64,000 nucleotides of DNA from Sinotaia quadrata (Eukaryota; Mollusca; Gastropoda; Architaenioglossa; Viviparidae). The stretch covers positions 50,303,391 through 50,367,390 of the forward strand of contig CM054179.1 of assembly GCA_028829895.1 (NCBI GenBank), in the 5' to 3' direction. The first letter of the stretch is position 1. Each line of letters opens with the position of its first letter. This document shows, one piece after another, positions 35,355 through 48,239 of the stretch. Made by a program: the position numbers and the translations under genes. The notes under the pieces were generated by a model. It was not told where the DNA came from. It made no database searches and saw only the letters and a list, made by a program, of their open reading frames with translations.

Positions 35355-36860
35355 AGAATAATGAAGGCATATCACTTGAAGACCTCTAAAAATATTTATC
35401 ACACTATTCAAAATGATAATAGACACAAGATTTATGTCAAGAAAACTCAATTCAGATTTGTATATTTTAAATAATAAACTGTACATCAAAAACAGTACTT
35501 GAGTAAAATTAAAAACAACAAATTTAATAAAATACTTTCAGTAAATCCATGCTCAAAAATGACTGTAAATGTGTTTCTTTCTTTCTTTTTTTTTTTTTTG
35601 GTAATAATAAATCACATAAATAATGATTACCAGAAGATGCTAAAGCTCCATGCAACATCCTAATTAGTTACCCATAACTTGTTCTTATTCTGCCTTCAGA
35701 TCAGTCAATTAAATTTCTTTTCAGCAGTACTCTCCCCTGTTTAGCTTTGCACTAACCCATGTCACTGCACACTTTTGAAAGGCTCTGCCACAAAAAGGAT
35801 GCTATTTGTGGCATAGTATTCTCATAAGTTCAGTAATCCCATACAGACCATGTTCTTTTAAATGAATGCACAATATAGAGCATTAAAAGAAGTTTAAACA
35901 GACTTAAATGTTATGCATTTTAATAGGGATGAAGAAAGATTGGGGAATCCAAGTTATAAGTTAAATCTTAAGGCAAAAAATTTGGTTCCACTTAATGTAA
36001 TATTTCTTAAAGTCAATGTTTACTCACCTTTGGCCTGAGGATTTACAGTACTGTCAAATGCAGAATGAATATCCATATGTGTACTGACTCAAGGCACTGA
36101 CATTACATATATTTTATAGAGATACTAAATATATTTTATAGAGATACTAAATATATTTTATAGAGCTATTCTAACAATAAATTCAAGTAATATAGCTTAA
36201 TGTTGAATATAAAAAGTGTTATTCTGATAAGATAATGGGCAGTTGTCTGGAATTTTCATCCTAATGACTAACTGCTGTTAAAACAAAATACAATAATCAG
36301 TAATGTCTGACAAATTAGTACACTCTGGAACGGGTAATTTCTTTTTCATTGCAATTTTTTTAATTTAAAGTTGAAGAGTACAGTAATTATTGTGATCATT
36401 AAAGAAATCTGTTTTAAAGGCAAAACAAAAAAAGTTATGGGTATATATGACCAATATCAATCGATCGATATAATTCAAATTCACTAATCCCTTTATTTGT
36501 TATATGTTTATTTTCTAACATCATAATTAAAGTATGCATAATCAGACCTTTACTAGCTCTAAACACACACAGCATTCAAAGATTACACATGCAAAGTGAA
36601 TTAAACTAAGGCATACCAATCCTTAACAACAGAGAGACAAGAAAATCCACTAAGCAAAATAAATGCATGCCAATAAACTCACCAAACTCTATCATGACAC
36701 ATGCAGTGATTAGAACATTTGCATATAACAAAACACCAGAGCATTCTGATAAAGTATTAAGCATTTTTGAAAATATATATTAACAACTATACATTCTATT
36801 AGGTTGTTTACAAGAAAATAAGTCATTTTGTGTCACAAAGTGCTCGTACTACTTTCACCA
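35355..36860. other. Intron sequence, nothing further recognised
   Basis: AT-rich intron of the NCAM-like gene. It has a poly-T run near 35,590 and a short 22-bp triplicate ('ttttatagagatactaaata') at about 36,110-36,165. No supported exon. Confidence 0.5.
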
Positions 36861-36870
36861 AGAAAATACC

Positions 36871-37130
36871 AGAGCAAGATGTGATTTGGTTGTTATGCAT
36901 ATATTCAGAGCAAGATGTGATTTGGTTGTTATACAAATATTCAGAGCAAGATGTGATTTGGTTGTTATACAAATATTCAGAGCAAGATGTGATTTGGTTG
37001 TTATACATATACCAGAGCAAGATGTGATTTGGTTGTTATGCAAATATTCAGAGCAAGATGCAATTTAGCTGTTATGCAAATATTCAAAGCAAGATGTGAT
37101 TTGGTTGTTATACATATACCAGATCAAGAT
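36871..37130 (+). repeat. Minisatellite, 36-bp unit, about seven copies
   Basis: Unit 'agagcaagatgtgatttggt' plus 'tgttatacaaatattc'. Because 36 is a multiple of 3, several frames stay open on both strands; these are not treated as genes. Confidence 0.95.
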
Positions 37131-37139
37131 TTTTTAAAT

Positions 37140-40100
37140 TTATGATTCATTAGTTCAGATTAATGTGAGAATCATTAGCAATTTTATAGGTTACTAAGTT
37201 TTCTTTCCTGAACTTTAATCCTAATGACAGTAATATCTTTAAATTACAGGACATGAAACCTATGTTTGCTACATTCAAAAGCTTTATTTTGTGAAGGGTT
37301 CTCAGTTAAACTACATGTAAAGCATTATTTTGTGATGGGTTGTCAGTTCAACTACATGTACTCTCATAAATTCATAACATACAAGCAATCTGAATCAGCA
37401 GTAATAATTTTTGTTGTTGTTTTACAAAATATTTAAACTATTAGAATAACTAGAGCTTTAAATTGCAGATTATATCTCATATAAATAATTAAATAAACAC
37501 TAGAAAAATTAAATGCAGTCACAAATTGCATCCATATCTTTTTCTTTAATCCTCGTTACTGCTACTCATTTAAAATGTGCACCTCGATTGCTGAAGAATA
37601 CAATTTTAAATGATGCTATCTTTACTCACTAGAAAATTTATATAATATATAAAAATATACACTAAAATAATGATCTGTATAAATTAAAACATTGTGAATG
37701 AGTTAACACAAGGATTTATCCAAATAATCATGTCTCACAAAAAACAAAATGCCTGAAGAAAAGGTAATACAATACTCTACACACTGATTAAGCAGGGAAG
37801 GAAAAAGGAGCATTGACCATGAACAATAAACCTTAAAATTTACATGAATAAATTAAGTTAATAATGATATTGTTTAAATTATCCAGTACATATTTAATTG
37901 ATCAATTGAAATTCTACAAGGAAATAAACACAAGATTGAAGATAAATGCACCTGAATAGAACCAAGACAATATATACAATACTAAGAAATAGAAACATCT
38001 CTTGCACTATGGGCATGCCTGAGTTTAACATGACAAAGAACCTTTTTAGTACAGATAAAATACATTATCCACAAAGCAGATTTGTAAATATAAAATGATA
38101 ATACACTACACAACTATAATTAATAACAAGAAACCTATTCTTACACAGCATGCATTTTATAATCCCATTAGGCACCAATGGTTTATGTATGATACTATTG
38201 CATATGATAACAAGACCAGGGGAAATTGATGGTAAAAGAGTTCTAACAATGATAGTGCCACTACAAATGAAATTTGACACCAGTAGTTCATATAAAGACA
38301 GACATTGTTTTCCACAACAGATAATATGACGGTCAAAATGCAGGTGCTAACACAACAAATGACTATGGCCATGAAATGATGTAAAACAAAATAAGACACT
38401 GCAGTATGACTCTACTAGGAGCAGCAATGGCATGACACTGTTGTTATATGACTGGCAAGAATCAAACTGTCCACACTGTATTCTTGATTTACAAAGTGGT
38501 CATGAGTATAGAGATGTAAACAATAACTCTGTTGATCAGAATGAAAATACTTCAAACCCTCTGACAGGCAATGAATGCAGAGATGTAAAATAGCATTTAT
38601 TAAAATGAATGCCAGATATGATCCAAATGAATAACATTTGTCATTGTTGTCTTTGAAGTATGTTAGGATGCAAAAGTCATATTACTGTAGCTTGAAACCG
38701 ACAGGCAGGGGTGCTCAAAGTTGGATGAGAGCTGCATAGCAGTTTGGGTGCAATCCATGGCCACAAAATAAAAAGCCCTAATTTTTACAGTCCTAATTAT
38801 GAATGTTAAAAAATGATTTAGTTTTGTGGGACCCCTCTACTATGTAAGATAAACTTTCAAAGAAATGCTACTTTTCTCTGGCCACATGAGCGACTCCTTC
38901 AACCCACAATCACTAGTATAGACTATTCTTCATCAATGACTACTTTAACTATATTGGACATTTGACAGAAACATAAGTAGCCTGAGCAACCAACCTTTTT
39001 CTTTGTATTACTTTTAATTAAAAAATAAAAAATAAATGCAACAGCTGGCAAGATGCATATAGTTTACAGATTTTATGCAGTACATGGATCACATTTTGGG
39101 TAACCTTGATATAATGCTAATTGTTGTCATCACATGACTTAAGATACAAAGAAAATTAGAAATTATGTGATAGACATAAGATTCAAGTCTTTGTCATCAA
39201 TATCATTGATAATATGGTATGATTTAAAATGTCAAAAAAGAAAAATAAATACTGTCCATGCATTATCATATAAATAAAGCAAATCAAATTCTGTGTAATA
39301 AAGAGCCCTTAGCATTGCAGGCTGAGTTGCAATATGGCCAACAGTAATGAACCACGATAACCAGATGACTACTTGTTCAACACTGATGCTATGACATCCT
39401 ATATATGATGATAACAAATATGAAGATGAAATTATCATGACTGATTATATCTGACATAAGAATGATCTGAATACTGCACGTCATAAGACAGCACCAGCAA
39501 GTGACATTAAGTGTGGCACAATAGTGAAATGGGGTTTGACAAAAGACAAATCAGTTACCTCACAAGATATTTGTAATTTATTTATCACATCACCAAGATT
39601 ACAAGACCAAATGTGGCACGTGTAAGCCAATATGAAACACAAACAACAAGGAAATTAACAGATAATAAAAAGACAAATTACACCAATGGCATTAACATAA
39701 ATGACATCAAACAAAAAATGAACTGTCACACCAGGAAATAAAATAATGTATTCCATAACAAGAAACTAAATAATGACATCTCAAACCAGGAATGAAAAGA
39801 AGTAAAACCCACAAACACCATTGTGCGTTAAGAAGGAAATATTAAAACAGATATATAATCAACATTTTCAAATAAGTTTTATATGGTTACTATAATGAGA
39901 CAAACACAAAATGCACTCTTCAATCAAGAAAGTGGGATTGACTGAAAATTGTAGCTAAATAATATTAATCAGTCCTCCTAATTTAATATAAGCAAGCATG
40001 TTTTAATGGTGTTATAAAAAAGATTCATTTACAAGAATGTGATGTCTATAGTCTTAAAAAGTCTATATAGGCCTTGTGAAAACCAGTGAATGGTCCAATT

Positions 40101-40440
40101 TAAGTGTACAGTATATATCACTGATGTTCAAGAAGAGGTCATTTATATTTGTTTTAATACTGAAAGCCTTTGTAGGAAACAAATCACTTGAAGAAAAATA
40201 CACTTTTCACAAACCATTTTCTTACTGGGCAATAGGACCTGATATTATACCTGTACCACAAACTCTATACATATGAATGCTCAACAACTAACCGGTCTCC
40301 CATCATTAGTGGCTGTCAAAAACCACTTCATTGAATGTTTGCTCAATTACAAATTTTCTCTTCAGTTAAATATGTTCTTGTATAAATGGATAGATAATTT
40401 TATAATTAATCAGACCAAAACTAAATGTCAATGGTTAGTT
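37140..40440. other. Intron sequence, nothing further recognised
   Basis: AT-rich, A-biased on the plus strand. A possible degraded DNA-transposon end, 'caggggtgctcaaagttgg', lies at about 38,707, but no matching partner could be fixed. No supported exon. Confidence 0.45.
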
Positions 40441-40454
40441 GATCATATATCTGT

Positions 40455-40795
40455 CTCTCATTGCTGGCACTCAAATATAGCAATGCTAAAGGTTACTTGA
40501 TCACAAGTCATTCTCTCATTGCTGGCCACTCAAATATAGCAATGCTAAAGGCAATGCTGGCACTCAAATATAGCAATGCTAGAGGCAATGCTGGCCACTC
40601 AGATATAGCAATGCTAAATGCATTGCTGGCCACTCAGATATAGCAATGCTGGCCACTCAAATATAGCAATGCTAAAGGCAATGCTGGCCACTCAGATATA
40701 GCAATGCTAAATGCATTGCTGGCCACTCAGATACCACAGCAATGCTAAAGGTTACTTGATCACAAGTCATTCTCTCATTGCTGGCCACTCAGTCA
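40455..40795 (+). repeat. Composite minisatellite with hairpin units
   Basis: Repeats of 'tggccactcagatatagcaatgct' (in parts) in two spacings. Several units contain AGCAATGC-TAAAT-GCATTGCT, an exact 8-bp stem with a 5-nt loop. The block 'cttgatcacaagtcattctc' occurs near both ends of the array. Confidence 0.9.
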
Positions 40796-41028
40796 AGTGC
40801 AGTACTTATGTCAAAGACTACTAAGTCATAAACTGTTTAGTCATCTCAGGAGTAACCACTTTACTTTTTGTCATCTGCTACTTTCTTGACTTATAAAACT
40901 GTCAGTTACTGCCATTGAAGCATTTCATGTGATTAAATGTTCAGATGCAATATCATCATCAGGTATCTGTTGCATTAACATTTTTACATTCCATCCTCTC
41001 CCCATCACATTCTGAACTAATTTTATAG

Positions 41029-41315
41029 ATCTCTCAAGTGTACATTGTTGAGAGAGCTACATGTCCCAATCTCTCAAGTGCACCATGTTGAGAGAGCTGT
41101 GTCCCAATCTCTCAAGTGCACCATGTTGAGAGAGCTACATGTCCCAATCTCTCAAGTGCACCATGTTGAGAGAGTTATGTGTCTCAATCTCTCAACTGCA
41201 CCATGTTGAGAGAGCTACATGTCCCAATCTCTTGAGTGTAACCATGTTGAGTGAGCTACATGTCCCAATTTCTCAAGTGCACCTTGTTGAGAGAGCTACA
41301 TATCCCAATCTCTCA
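41029..41315 (+). repeat. Minisatellite, unit about 40 bp, seven copies, each a hairpin
   Basis: Unit 'tctctcaagtgcaccatgtt' plus 'gagagagctacatgtcccaa'. TCTCTCAA and TTGAGAGA form an exact 8-bp stem around a 10-nt loop. Substitutions in variant copies are mostly in the loop or spacer. Confidence 0.95.
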
Positions 41316-41611
41316 AAGGCCTATAATCATATGAATTAGTAAATGTAATTTTCTTCAGAATAATTTAACCGCCTTAAGGCAGACCATTAGACCACACACA
41401 CTTTTTGCACTTGTTTGTTGGTTTCTATGCTCACTTTACTGTAAATGTACTAAGTTGAAAGCATCTGTATGTAAATTGTGTCAATGTACAAGCAGAGATC
41501 AAGATGCCATCATATGTCAACAACTATCTATATTATTTATTAGAGTTTCTGCTACATTTTATCTGATATTTTGTCTGAAAGCCTTTGAAATTGCTGGACA
41601 CTGCTATTTTT

Positions 41612-41620
41612 CACACACAC

Positions 41621-41699
<79 letters not shown>
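41612..41699. repeat. Long (CA)n microsatellite
   Basis: About 38 uninterrupted CA units after a short interrupted stretch. Confidence 0.98.
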
Positions 41700-41702
<3 letters not shown>

Positions 41703-42029
41703 TCTACTCTAGATATAACTTGAAATCATATATAATGCAAAAATAGTTATCTGTCCACCAACATACTTTAATTCCAGTTCATGAATTTAATGATTACTGT
41801 TTACATATTTGGTATGTATGTTTTGACCAAGCCTATCATAGAACAAAAGTAAAAAGAAAAGGCTGGATGCATTTACAGCTGTTTAAACTTAAACTCCAAC
41901 TTTTATTGCATTAAGAAAAGTCTTGGCTGCAAGTGTTAATTAAAGTTATAATGCTGACAGCTAAATAGTTGATAGCTTAAAACCACTATGCTTTGAATTT
42001 ACAACTATGAAACAACTATGTGTGAGGTT

Positions 42030-42240
42030 ATAGTTTATGATTTGCTAATTATTAATAATGGAAATGCTTGAGATTATAGCTAATTATTAATAATGGAACT
42101 GTGCAAGTTTATATAGCTTTATAGTTTATATAGTTTATAGCTAATGATTTTCTAATTATTAATAATGGAACTGTGCAAGGATATAGCTAATGATTTGCTA
42201 ATTATTAATAATGAAAATATGTGAGGTTAAAGTAAGTTCA
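42030..42240 (+). repeat. Diverged repeats around the palindrome ATTATTAATAAT
   Basis: Four copies of 'ctaattattaataatg' are separated by related 'gatatagctaatgattt' words; a (GT)n run follows at about 42,301-42,316. Confidence 0.8.
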
Positions 42241-42319
42241 ATGTAATGCAATCTCACCTATAATGTGGTAAGAGTTTTAGCTTCTGATGACTATGGCGTG
42301 CGTGTGTGTGTGTGTGAGA

Positions 42320-44300
42320 GAGGTTCAGATTTTTGCAGAATTACTTTATGTTCTAAAAAATATGGCAAAATCAGTGATACATGTTAGAAACAATAAGTAT
42401 ATCAGTCAGTCATATGCATTTACTCATGAAATCAACACATAACTCAAAAATATACACACACTCTCTCTCAAGAATTCATGGGGCATTATGGGTTGTCTAA
42501 AAGTGTCAAGAAATTTGCCAACACATTTTTTTCTCTAGTATTCTGGGGCATTGCATAAGAGTATCAGGAAATTCACCAAGACATTTTCCCTGTTATTCTA
42601 GGGCATTTTGGGTTGTCTACAAGTACCAGAAAAGTTGCCAAGATAATAATTGTGACATATTCTACTTTATACTAGAATATTACTGTGAAATTAAACACCT
42701 TTATTTATTTGATGTTAAACTAAAAATTAATTGTGCTTACTGGTCAATATTGTTGTATGTTGTAGTCTGTCACCTGCATTTACTTACTGGCTGTATGTAT
42801 CAGGGGGCTCAAGCTATCTTCTAGAACTTTCACTCTTCTATTCTACATTATCTATCATTCATCTTTTGGGGATTAGCCTAAGCTTACAAGTGGCCAGAGG
42901 TGGTGGAGAATTAGCATCTTGCCCATCTCCTAGCAAAACATCACATATTTGTGACATGAAGAAATAAGCTGTCTGACAAACTCTGAAATCTCACAACTAT
43001 CTGATAAATAAATATGAACTATCCAATCTACTTTGATGTTACACAATGAAAATAGCTGCCTGACCAACTTTCAAGCTTCAGTGTTACTGACAAAAATGAA
43101 CTACCCAATCTTCTTTGATGTTACAAAAGCTAACACTGATATGAATTCAACCTGAAAGCATTCACACATACATGTGCATGCATATATAAAATAATGAGAA
43201 TGGACTGCCAATAAATGTTGATGGGTCTCCATTGGAGTGTTTTTGAACTGATCAACAATAAAACCTGTTTAAGCAAAATCTCCCATGCCTGTTACATTCC
43301 TCTTTTTAGTAGTAAAAGTTTGATCATTTAGTAAGTAAATGCTTAAATCATTAAGAATATCTTGCAGTATTCAAGAGAAAATTTAGATATAATATTTGCA
43401 AAACCAATATTTTTATCAACATATTTTATAAAGTTTTATTGGAATTTATTTCTTTGTGAATCATTACAACTAAATCACTTTTAAATCGTTTTCAGAGCAG
43501 TTGTATTACTTTTGTTGTTCCTGTATTGGACTCCCACTGAGATGCGATGTTGACAATACCATCAGTTGGATCCTAAAGGATTGATTCATTTCATTCAACA
43601 GCTTACTTAAACATTCGGCCATTTTACTTTAGTTTCTTGCTGATTTATAGGTGGTGCAAGACATAACACCATTATACTTTAACTAGAGCAATTAAATGCT
43701 ATGAACAAGCCTACTTAAAAAATGTGTGACTAATATAATGGGGGTAGATCAAGGAAAAATATAACTATATGATTTATTTCCTGATATGTCCTTAACAATT
43801 TTTACGTAATACTCTGTTTCCTGTTATCACAACAGTGGTTGTGACACAAATAGCGCTATTATGTAAAGATTGTTTTGAAACTATTCAGGAAATAGTTCAG
43901 AATTAATGTTTGATAAGTTTTAATTGTTCATTTGTTTTAGACTCTCAAGGGAGCCAGTTCATAAAATAAATTGCTTTATCTATCTCAAAAGTTTATCTTT
44001 GTTATCTTTATACAATTTTAAACTATTCTTAAAAATAAATCATGATAGCTAATTAATACTGAGTTGTTTCAACCCATGAATGTCAAAACAGAAGACCTTT
44101 CTCTCTTTGTCATGAATTGTAAAAAAGCATTGGGTGTGGCAGAAATTGGCACTTTACCTATTTTCTATGCACTCATTCCCCTGACTTGTTTCAAGAAAGT
44201 GTAGCAGATAGTTCAAAAATGCCAGCATGGCAATTCTATTGAGGTCATCATTTTGTTCAGTTTAAAAAAAAAAAGATTTTCAACCAGGAATGTATAATTA
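42320..44300. other. Intron sequence, nothing further recognised
   Basis: A loose triplicate of 'ggggcattatgggttgtc'-like words lies at 42,478-42,620 and a duplicated 'gaactacccaatct.ctttgatgttac' at 43,015-43,130. The 78-codon open frame at 42,731 has no recognisable domain. Confidence 0.45.
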
Positions 44301-44431
44301 AGAACAGTAATGATGCGGATTTTTAAAGTGCCTTAGCATCAAAAGATCTCCAAGCTTTTCATCATCATCTCAAATCAGCCAAGGTGAATCTTGAGCCCAC
44401 AACTTCTTGCATCAAAGTGCAACACCTAGGT

Positions 44432-44629
44432 CAGGGGTCACCAACCTTTTTGATACTGAGAGCTACTTCATGGGTACTGAGTTATACGAAGGGCTACCAG
44501 TTTGATACACTCTTCTAGTTTGCCTTTATACATTATTAATAATGTGAAGACTTAGAAAAGGCCTGCGGGCGACTCATGTGGTCATTGCGGGCGACTTGGT
44601 GCCCGCGGGCACCATGTTGGTGACCCCTG
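44432..44629. mobile_element. Non-autonomous hAT-like DNA transposon (MITE), 198 bp
   Basis: The ends are CAGGGGTCACCAACCTTTTT and its inverted match ..CATGTTGGTGACCCCTG, giving terminal inverted repeats of about 16 bp with one mismatch. The flanking 8-mers ACCTAGGT and ACCTAGAC agree at 6 of 8 positions and have the central TA typical of Buster-type hAT insertions. The interior ('gggctaccagtttgataca', 'gcccgcgggcacc') carries no open frame. G+C is much higher than in the surroundings, suggesting fairly recent arrival. The element sits inside an older repeat-like sequence whose halves ('cacaacttcttgcatcaaag' and 'tttatggccacttcctcc') flank it. Confidence 0.85.
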
Positions 44630-44649
44630 ACCTAGACTTTATGGCCACT

Positions 44650-47280
44650 TCCTCCACATTCCACAGAGTCTGCTTTTTTCAGGTTTCATGTGCTTTTTTC
44701 ACCTCTTGACATTTGTGAAATAAACAGATGTTGAAAATGGGTTTAAAATACATAGCTCACCTATGTTTTTGGCAGTTAATGAAGAAGTTATTATATGCAA
44801 TACAGGTAAATTCAAGCAGAATATTTTAACTTAAGTACTGTTAGTGGTACACTAATGCATTAAGATATTTTAACATGGCATAAATCATACACCACACATT
44901 CATTAAATAGAGCACTCTTGCCAGCATTCTTTTACATATCAGCCAAACTTGAAAAATTAAAAAAAAATTAAAGATTTTTTTTTTCAGCAAAATGAATTAT
45001 TTTATTATCAATGCAAATTAAAAACTGTGGAAATGCTTGACACTGTCACAACACTAAAGTTTAAAAACAAACATTTTCTCTTTCAGATCGTCAAAGTAAC
45101 ATTGTCAACACTGAAGCAATATACAAAACATAGCTCACCACTTTAAAGGATCTGCTAAAGAAAAATTGACTTTCATGAAAACCAAATAACTCAACAGGAT
45201 ACCACAACTTACTAAAAGACATCATCACACTTAGATGAAAATTATACACCAATTTCAGAGTTTACGACAAATATTATATATAAATATATATACACTTAGC
45301 GCCTGTAAATGTGAACATGTTAAGTTTTTCCTTCTCTCTTTGCATGAACTGTATTATCAGCTAATGCATTGCAAAACTTGTCAATTATCTCCCTAATTTC
45401 ACATGTAGTAGAAAAAGAAAAATGTTGTACCATCTTCATCCAATTTTAAACAAGTCTAGGTAAAACATTCTTTCTAATTTTGATCTCTCCTTCAAGTTTG
45501 CTGACATTCTGATGCAGACACATACCACATATACAATGTCCGAATCCTTCCTTTGCACAAAGAAATTATGTACCAGCTCTTCAAAAATACTATTATATAT
45601 ATGATTATTAAATGCTTTAGTGACAAAAATAATTTGTAATAAACGCTTTTCAACAAAGACCGTGGAATGCACAAAATAAAGATCTTAGAAACCACTGCTA
45701 TAGCATATCTCATCATTTTCAATGCTCAGAAAACATTGCATAGCAATGGCAAGGACCTACATATAACTAAAGCTGAAGACAATGGTACAAATAAATAAGC
45801 CAGAACACTCATCAACACTGTGCCTTCAAAGCTGAAGAAAAAAGTGTTTACTATGGACAGTTTACTTTCTTGGAAATAACGCCATTCTACTGGATACAGC
45901 TCTAGATTAATTTAATGTATATATACGACATGATTAAAGAAGTTAATGAAAATTATGAATGGCAAATGAATTTTATAAGATTATTTTACAAGTCAAAATT
46001 GAACCAAATCTAAAGAAAAATGCACAAATTACCAAAAACTTGGAACACCAAATGGGAAATTATGTGAGATGAAAGCAGACATCTGCTAATGACCTCAAAG
46101 TTGTCTCCACTAATCATGAAAACAAATTTCAAGGGTAAACAGGTTCTTAAAGTCAGATGGCTGAATGTTCAGTGAGTATTGTTAGTGAGCAAAACAAGTG
46201 GACAAAATACCATCTTTCATCACACTATTTCAATATGTGGCAGTGCTGTACATACACTATGAAACTTGCACAATAAGCACAACAAAAATAAACCTCCATA
46301 CAAAAATCCTAATCTAGCAGTTGCACAAAACCTAACTACATGTTTCAGTTGTGTAATAAAAAGAACATTAAAAATTAAAACCCTGTTTATCCCAAACTAA
46401 GCTTTAAAAAAAGTATTTAAAAAAGGACAATTATTGAAACCGGGTATAATAAGTGTTATACTGAGATAAAAAGATTTCTCAGCAATTTGACATAACAGGT
46501 ATCCTTCTTTGTTCAAGATTTTGTGGTGTTGAATTATTTGAAATTATAATGATTCAAAGTAAATCTTTTTTTGTCAATTTTACTTGGCAGAATGAAATTC
46601 CTCCATCCTAAGTCCATACAATTATGCACACAACTTTAGCATAACCATTCCTATACTCAAAGTGGTGATTGTATGTCAATCATAATAAACAATGTCTTTT
46701 CATAAGTTTTATATGTATGAAACAAAATAAAACCAAATAAAACACACACCAAACTTACTATAAATGAAAATCTAAAGACATCTCTTGTCTCACATCCATC
46801 CAACATTTAAAGAGTACAAATTTAATATAGTGAAACCTTCATGATCAATAATCAACCAAATAAAGAAAATATCTGTTGTTTTTAATTGTGGGGTGTGTAG
46901 GTGAGAGGGTAGAGTTGGGATGGGGAAATGGACATAACTGGGCTTCATAAAGATAATGTAGTATGATACACCCAATTTGTTTGATTTCTGTTTAACATGA
47001 TATTGTTTAAGTCAAGTCAACAAATGTATAGTTGAAGATACAAGTAGTGAGCATACAATTCACTTGAAATATTAACAGCATTTTCCACAGGTACTTGATG
47101 GTATTACAAAGGCTTGAAAATTAAGACAAATTTAACAACTACATTTATATGGCTGCATGTGAAATTCAGCAAGCTTTGAATGGCCTATTAAAACATATCA
47201 CACTGTAAAATGAGCTCTCGATTATGCATCATTGTACACAGTGAAACAGCTGCTGATGCAGGATGAAAAAATAATACAAA
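44650..47280. other. Intron sequence, nothing further recognised
   Basis: No supported exon. Two overlapping minus-strand open frames at 45,436-45,722 (about 76-78 codons each) have low-complexity Ile/Phe/Tyr content and no domain I can name. Confidence 0.45.
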
Positions 47281-47283
47281 TTG

Positions 47284-47342
47284 CGCACGCACACACACAC
47301 ACACACACACACACGCGCACACACACACACACACACACCCCC
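47284..47342. repeat. (CA)n microsatellite interrupted by CGCG
   Basis: Alternating CA with a central ACGCGCAC interruption, ending in a C-run. The alternating purine-pyrimidine stretch with CG steps could form Z-DNA. Confidence 0.97.
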
Positions 47343-47929
47343 CAGTCTTCCACACAACAACAACCAGAACACCACTAAGCAAAACATCTCTCATCCATAA
47401 TTACCAGAATCACAAGCAATCAAACATATGCATTATAAATATAGTTTAAGCTCAAACCAATTTTACAAAATAAATATATTTGTCCCACCCTTAGCCATTC
47501 CCCAGTAAACTTACAAATTAGATGCTGTTATGTTCACATTAGGAATACTGACATATGACATCGTGTTCAATAATATAAAATGTTTAATTATATGGGTAAT
47601 ACAATCCACAGCAACATAATTTGTGTGCACATTTATGTTGTGTGTAAGAGAGAAAATATCTTTTCAATCCAAATACTTTTCCTAAAATAAAATATTTGTG
47701 CTGAGAATGAACTCTATACTGGGTACTTATATTTAAATGGTTCATTAAGTACAACTTTCAACTCTTCTATACATCTGTGAACATCTTAATTTGCTGAAAT
47801 AGTTCTTATTCAATTATTTTGTATATTTAGCATTTTTAAATTACAAAAATAAGAGTATTTTTCATACAGTTTAAGCAAACACTGCAACTCTCTTGTAAAT
47901 AAGGTGCTAAAATGTTGACCTAAATCTAG

Positions 47930-48235
47930 GACTGCTAAGTCTAATCCTCACCCAGAGATCTAGAATTGTGCTAATTCAAGTCCTGACAGATCTAAGTTTA
48001 ATCATGATTAGATCTAGGTTTAATCCTAAGCTCAAGATTTAAGCCTAGCTTAGATCTAAGTTTAATCCCAAGCTTAAGGTTCAATCCTGATCTAGATCCA
48101 GGTTTAATCCTAAGCTCAAGGTTTGATCCTGACCTTGATCTTAAATCCCAAGCTCAAGTTTTAATCCTGGCATAGATCTAGGATTAATCTTAAGCTCAAG
48201 TTTTAATTCTGACCCAGATCTACAGTTCTTATCAC
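47930..48235 (+). repeat. Degenerate repeat, unit about 28-30 bp, about nine copies
   Basis: Variants of 'agatctaggtttaatcctaa' plus 'gctcaag'. Confidence 0.85.
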
Positions 48236-48239
48236 CACC

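Noticed and set aside
38700..38890. Possible second hAT-type element starting caggggtgctcaaag
   Set aside because: No right-hand inverted end or target duplication could be matched; only one end-like motif.
45436..45722. Two overlapping minus-strand frames of 76-78 codons
   Set aside because: No recognisable domain, no convincing splice sites, AT-rich composition typical of the intron.
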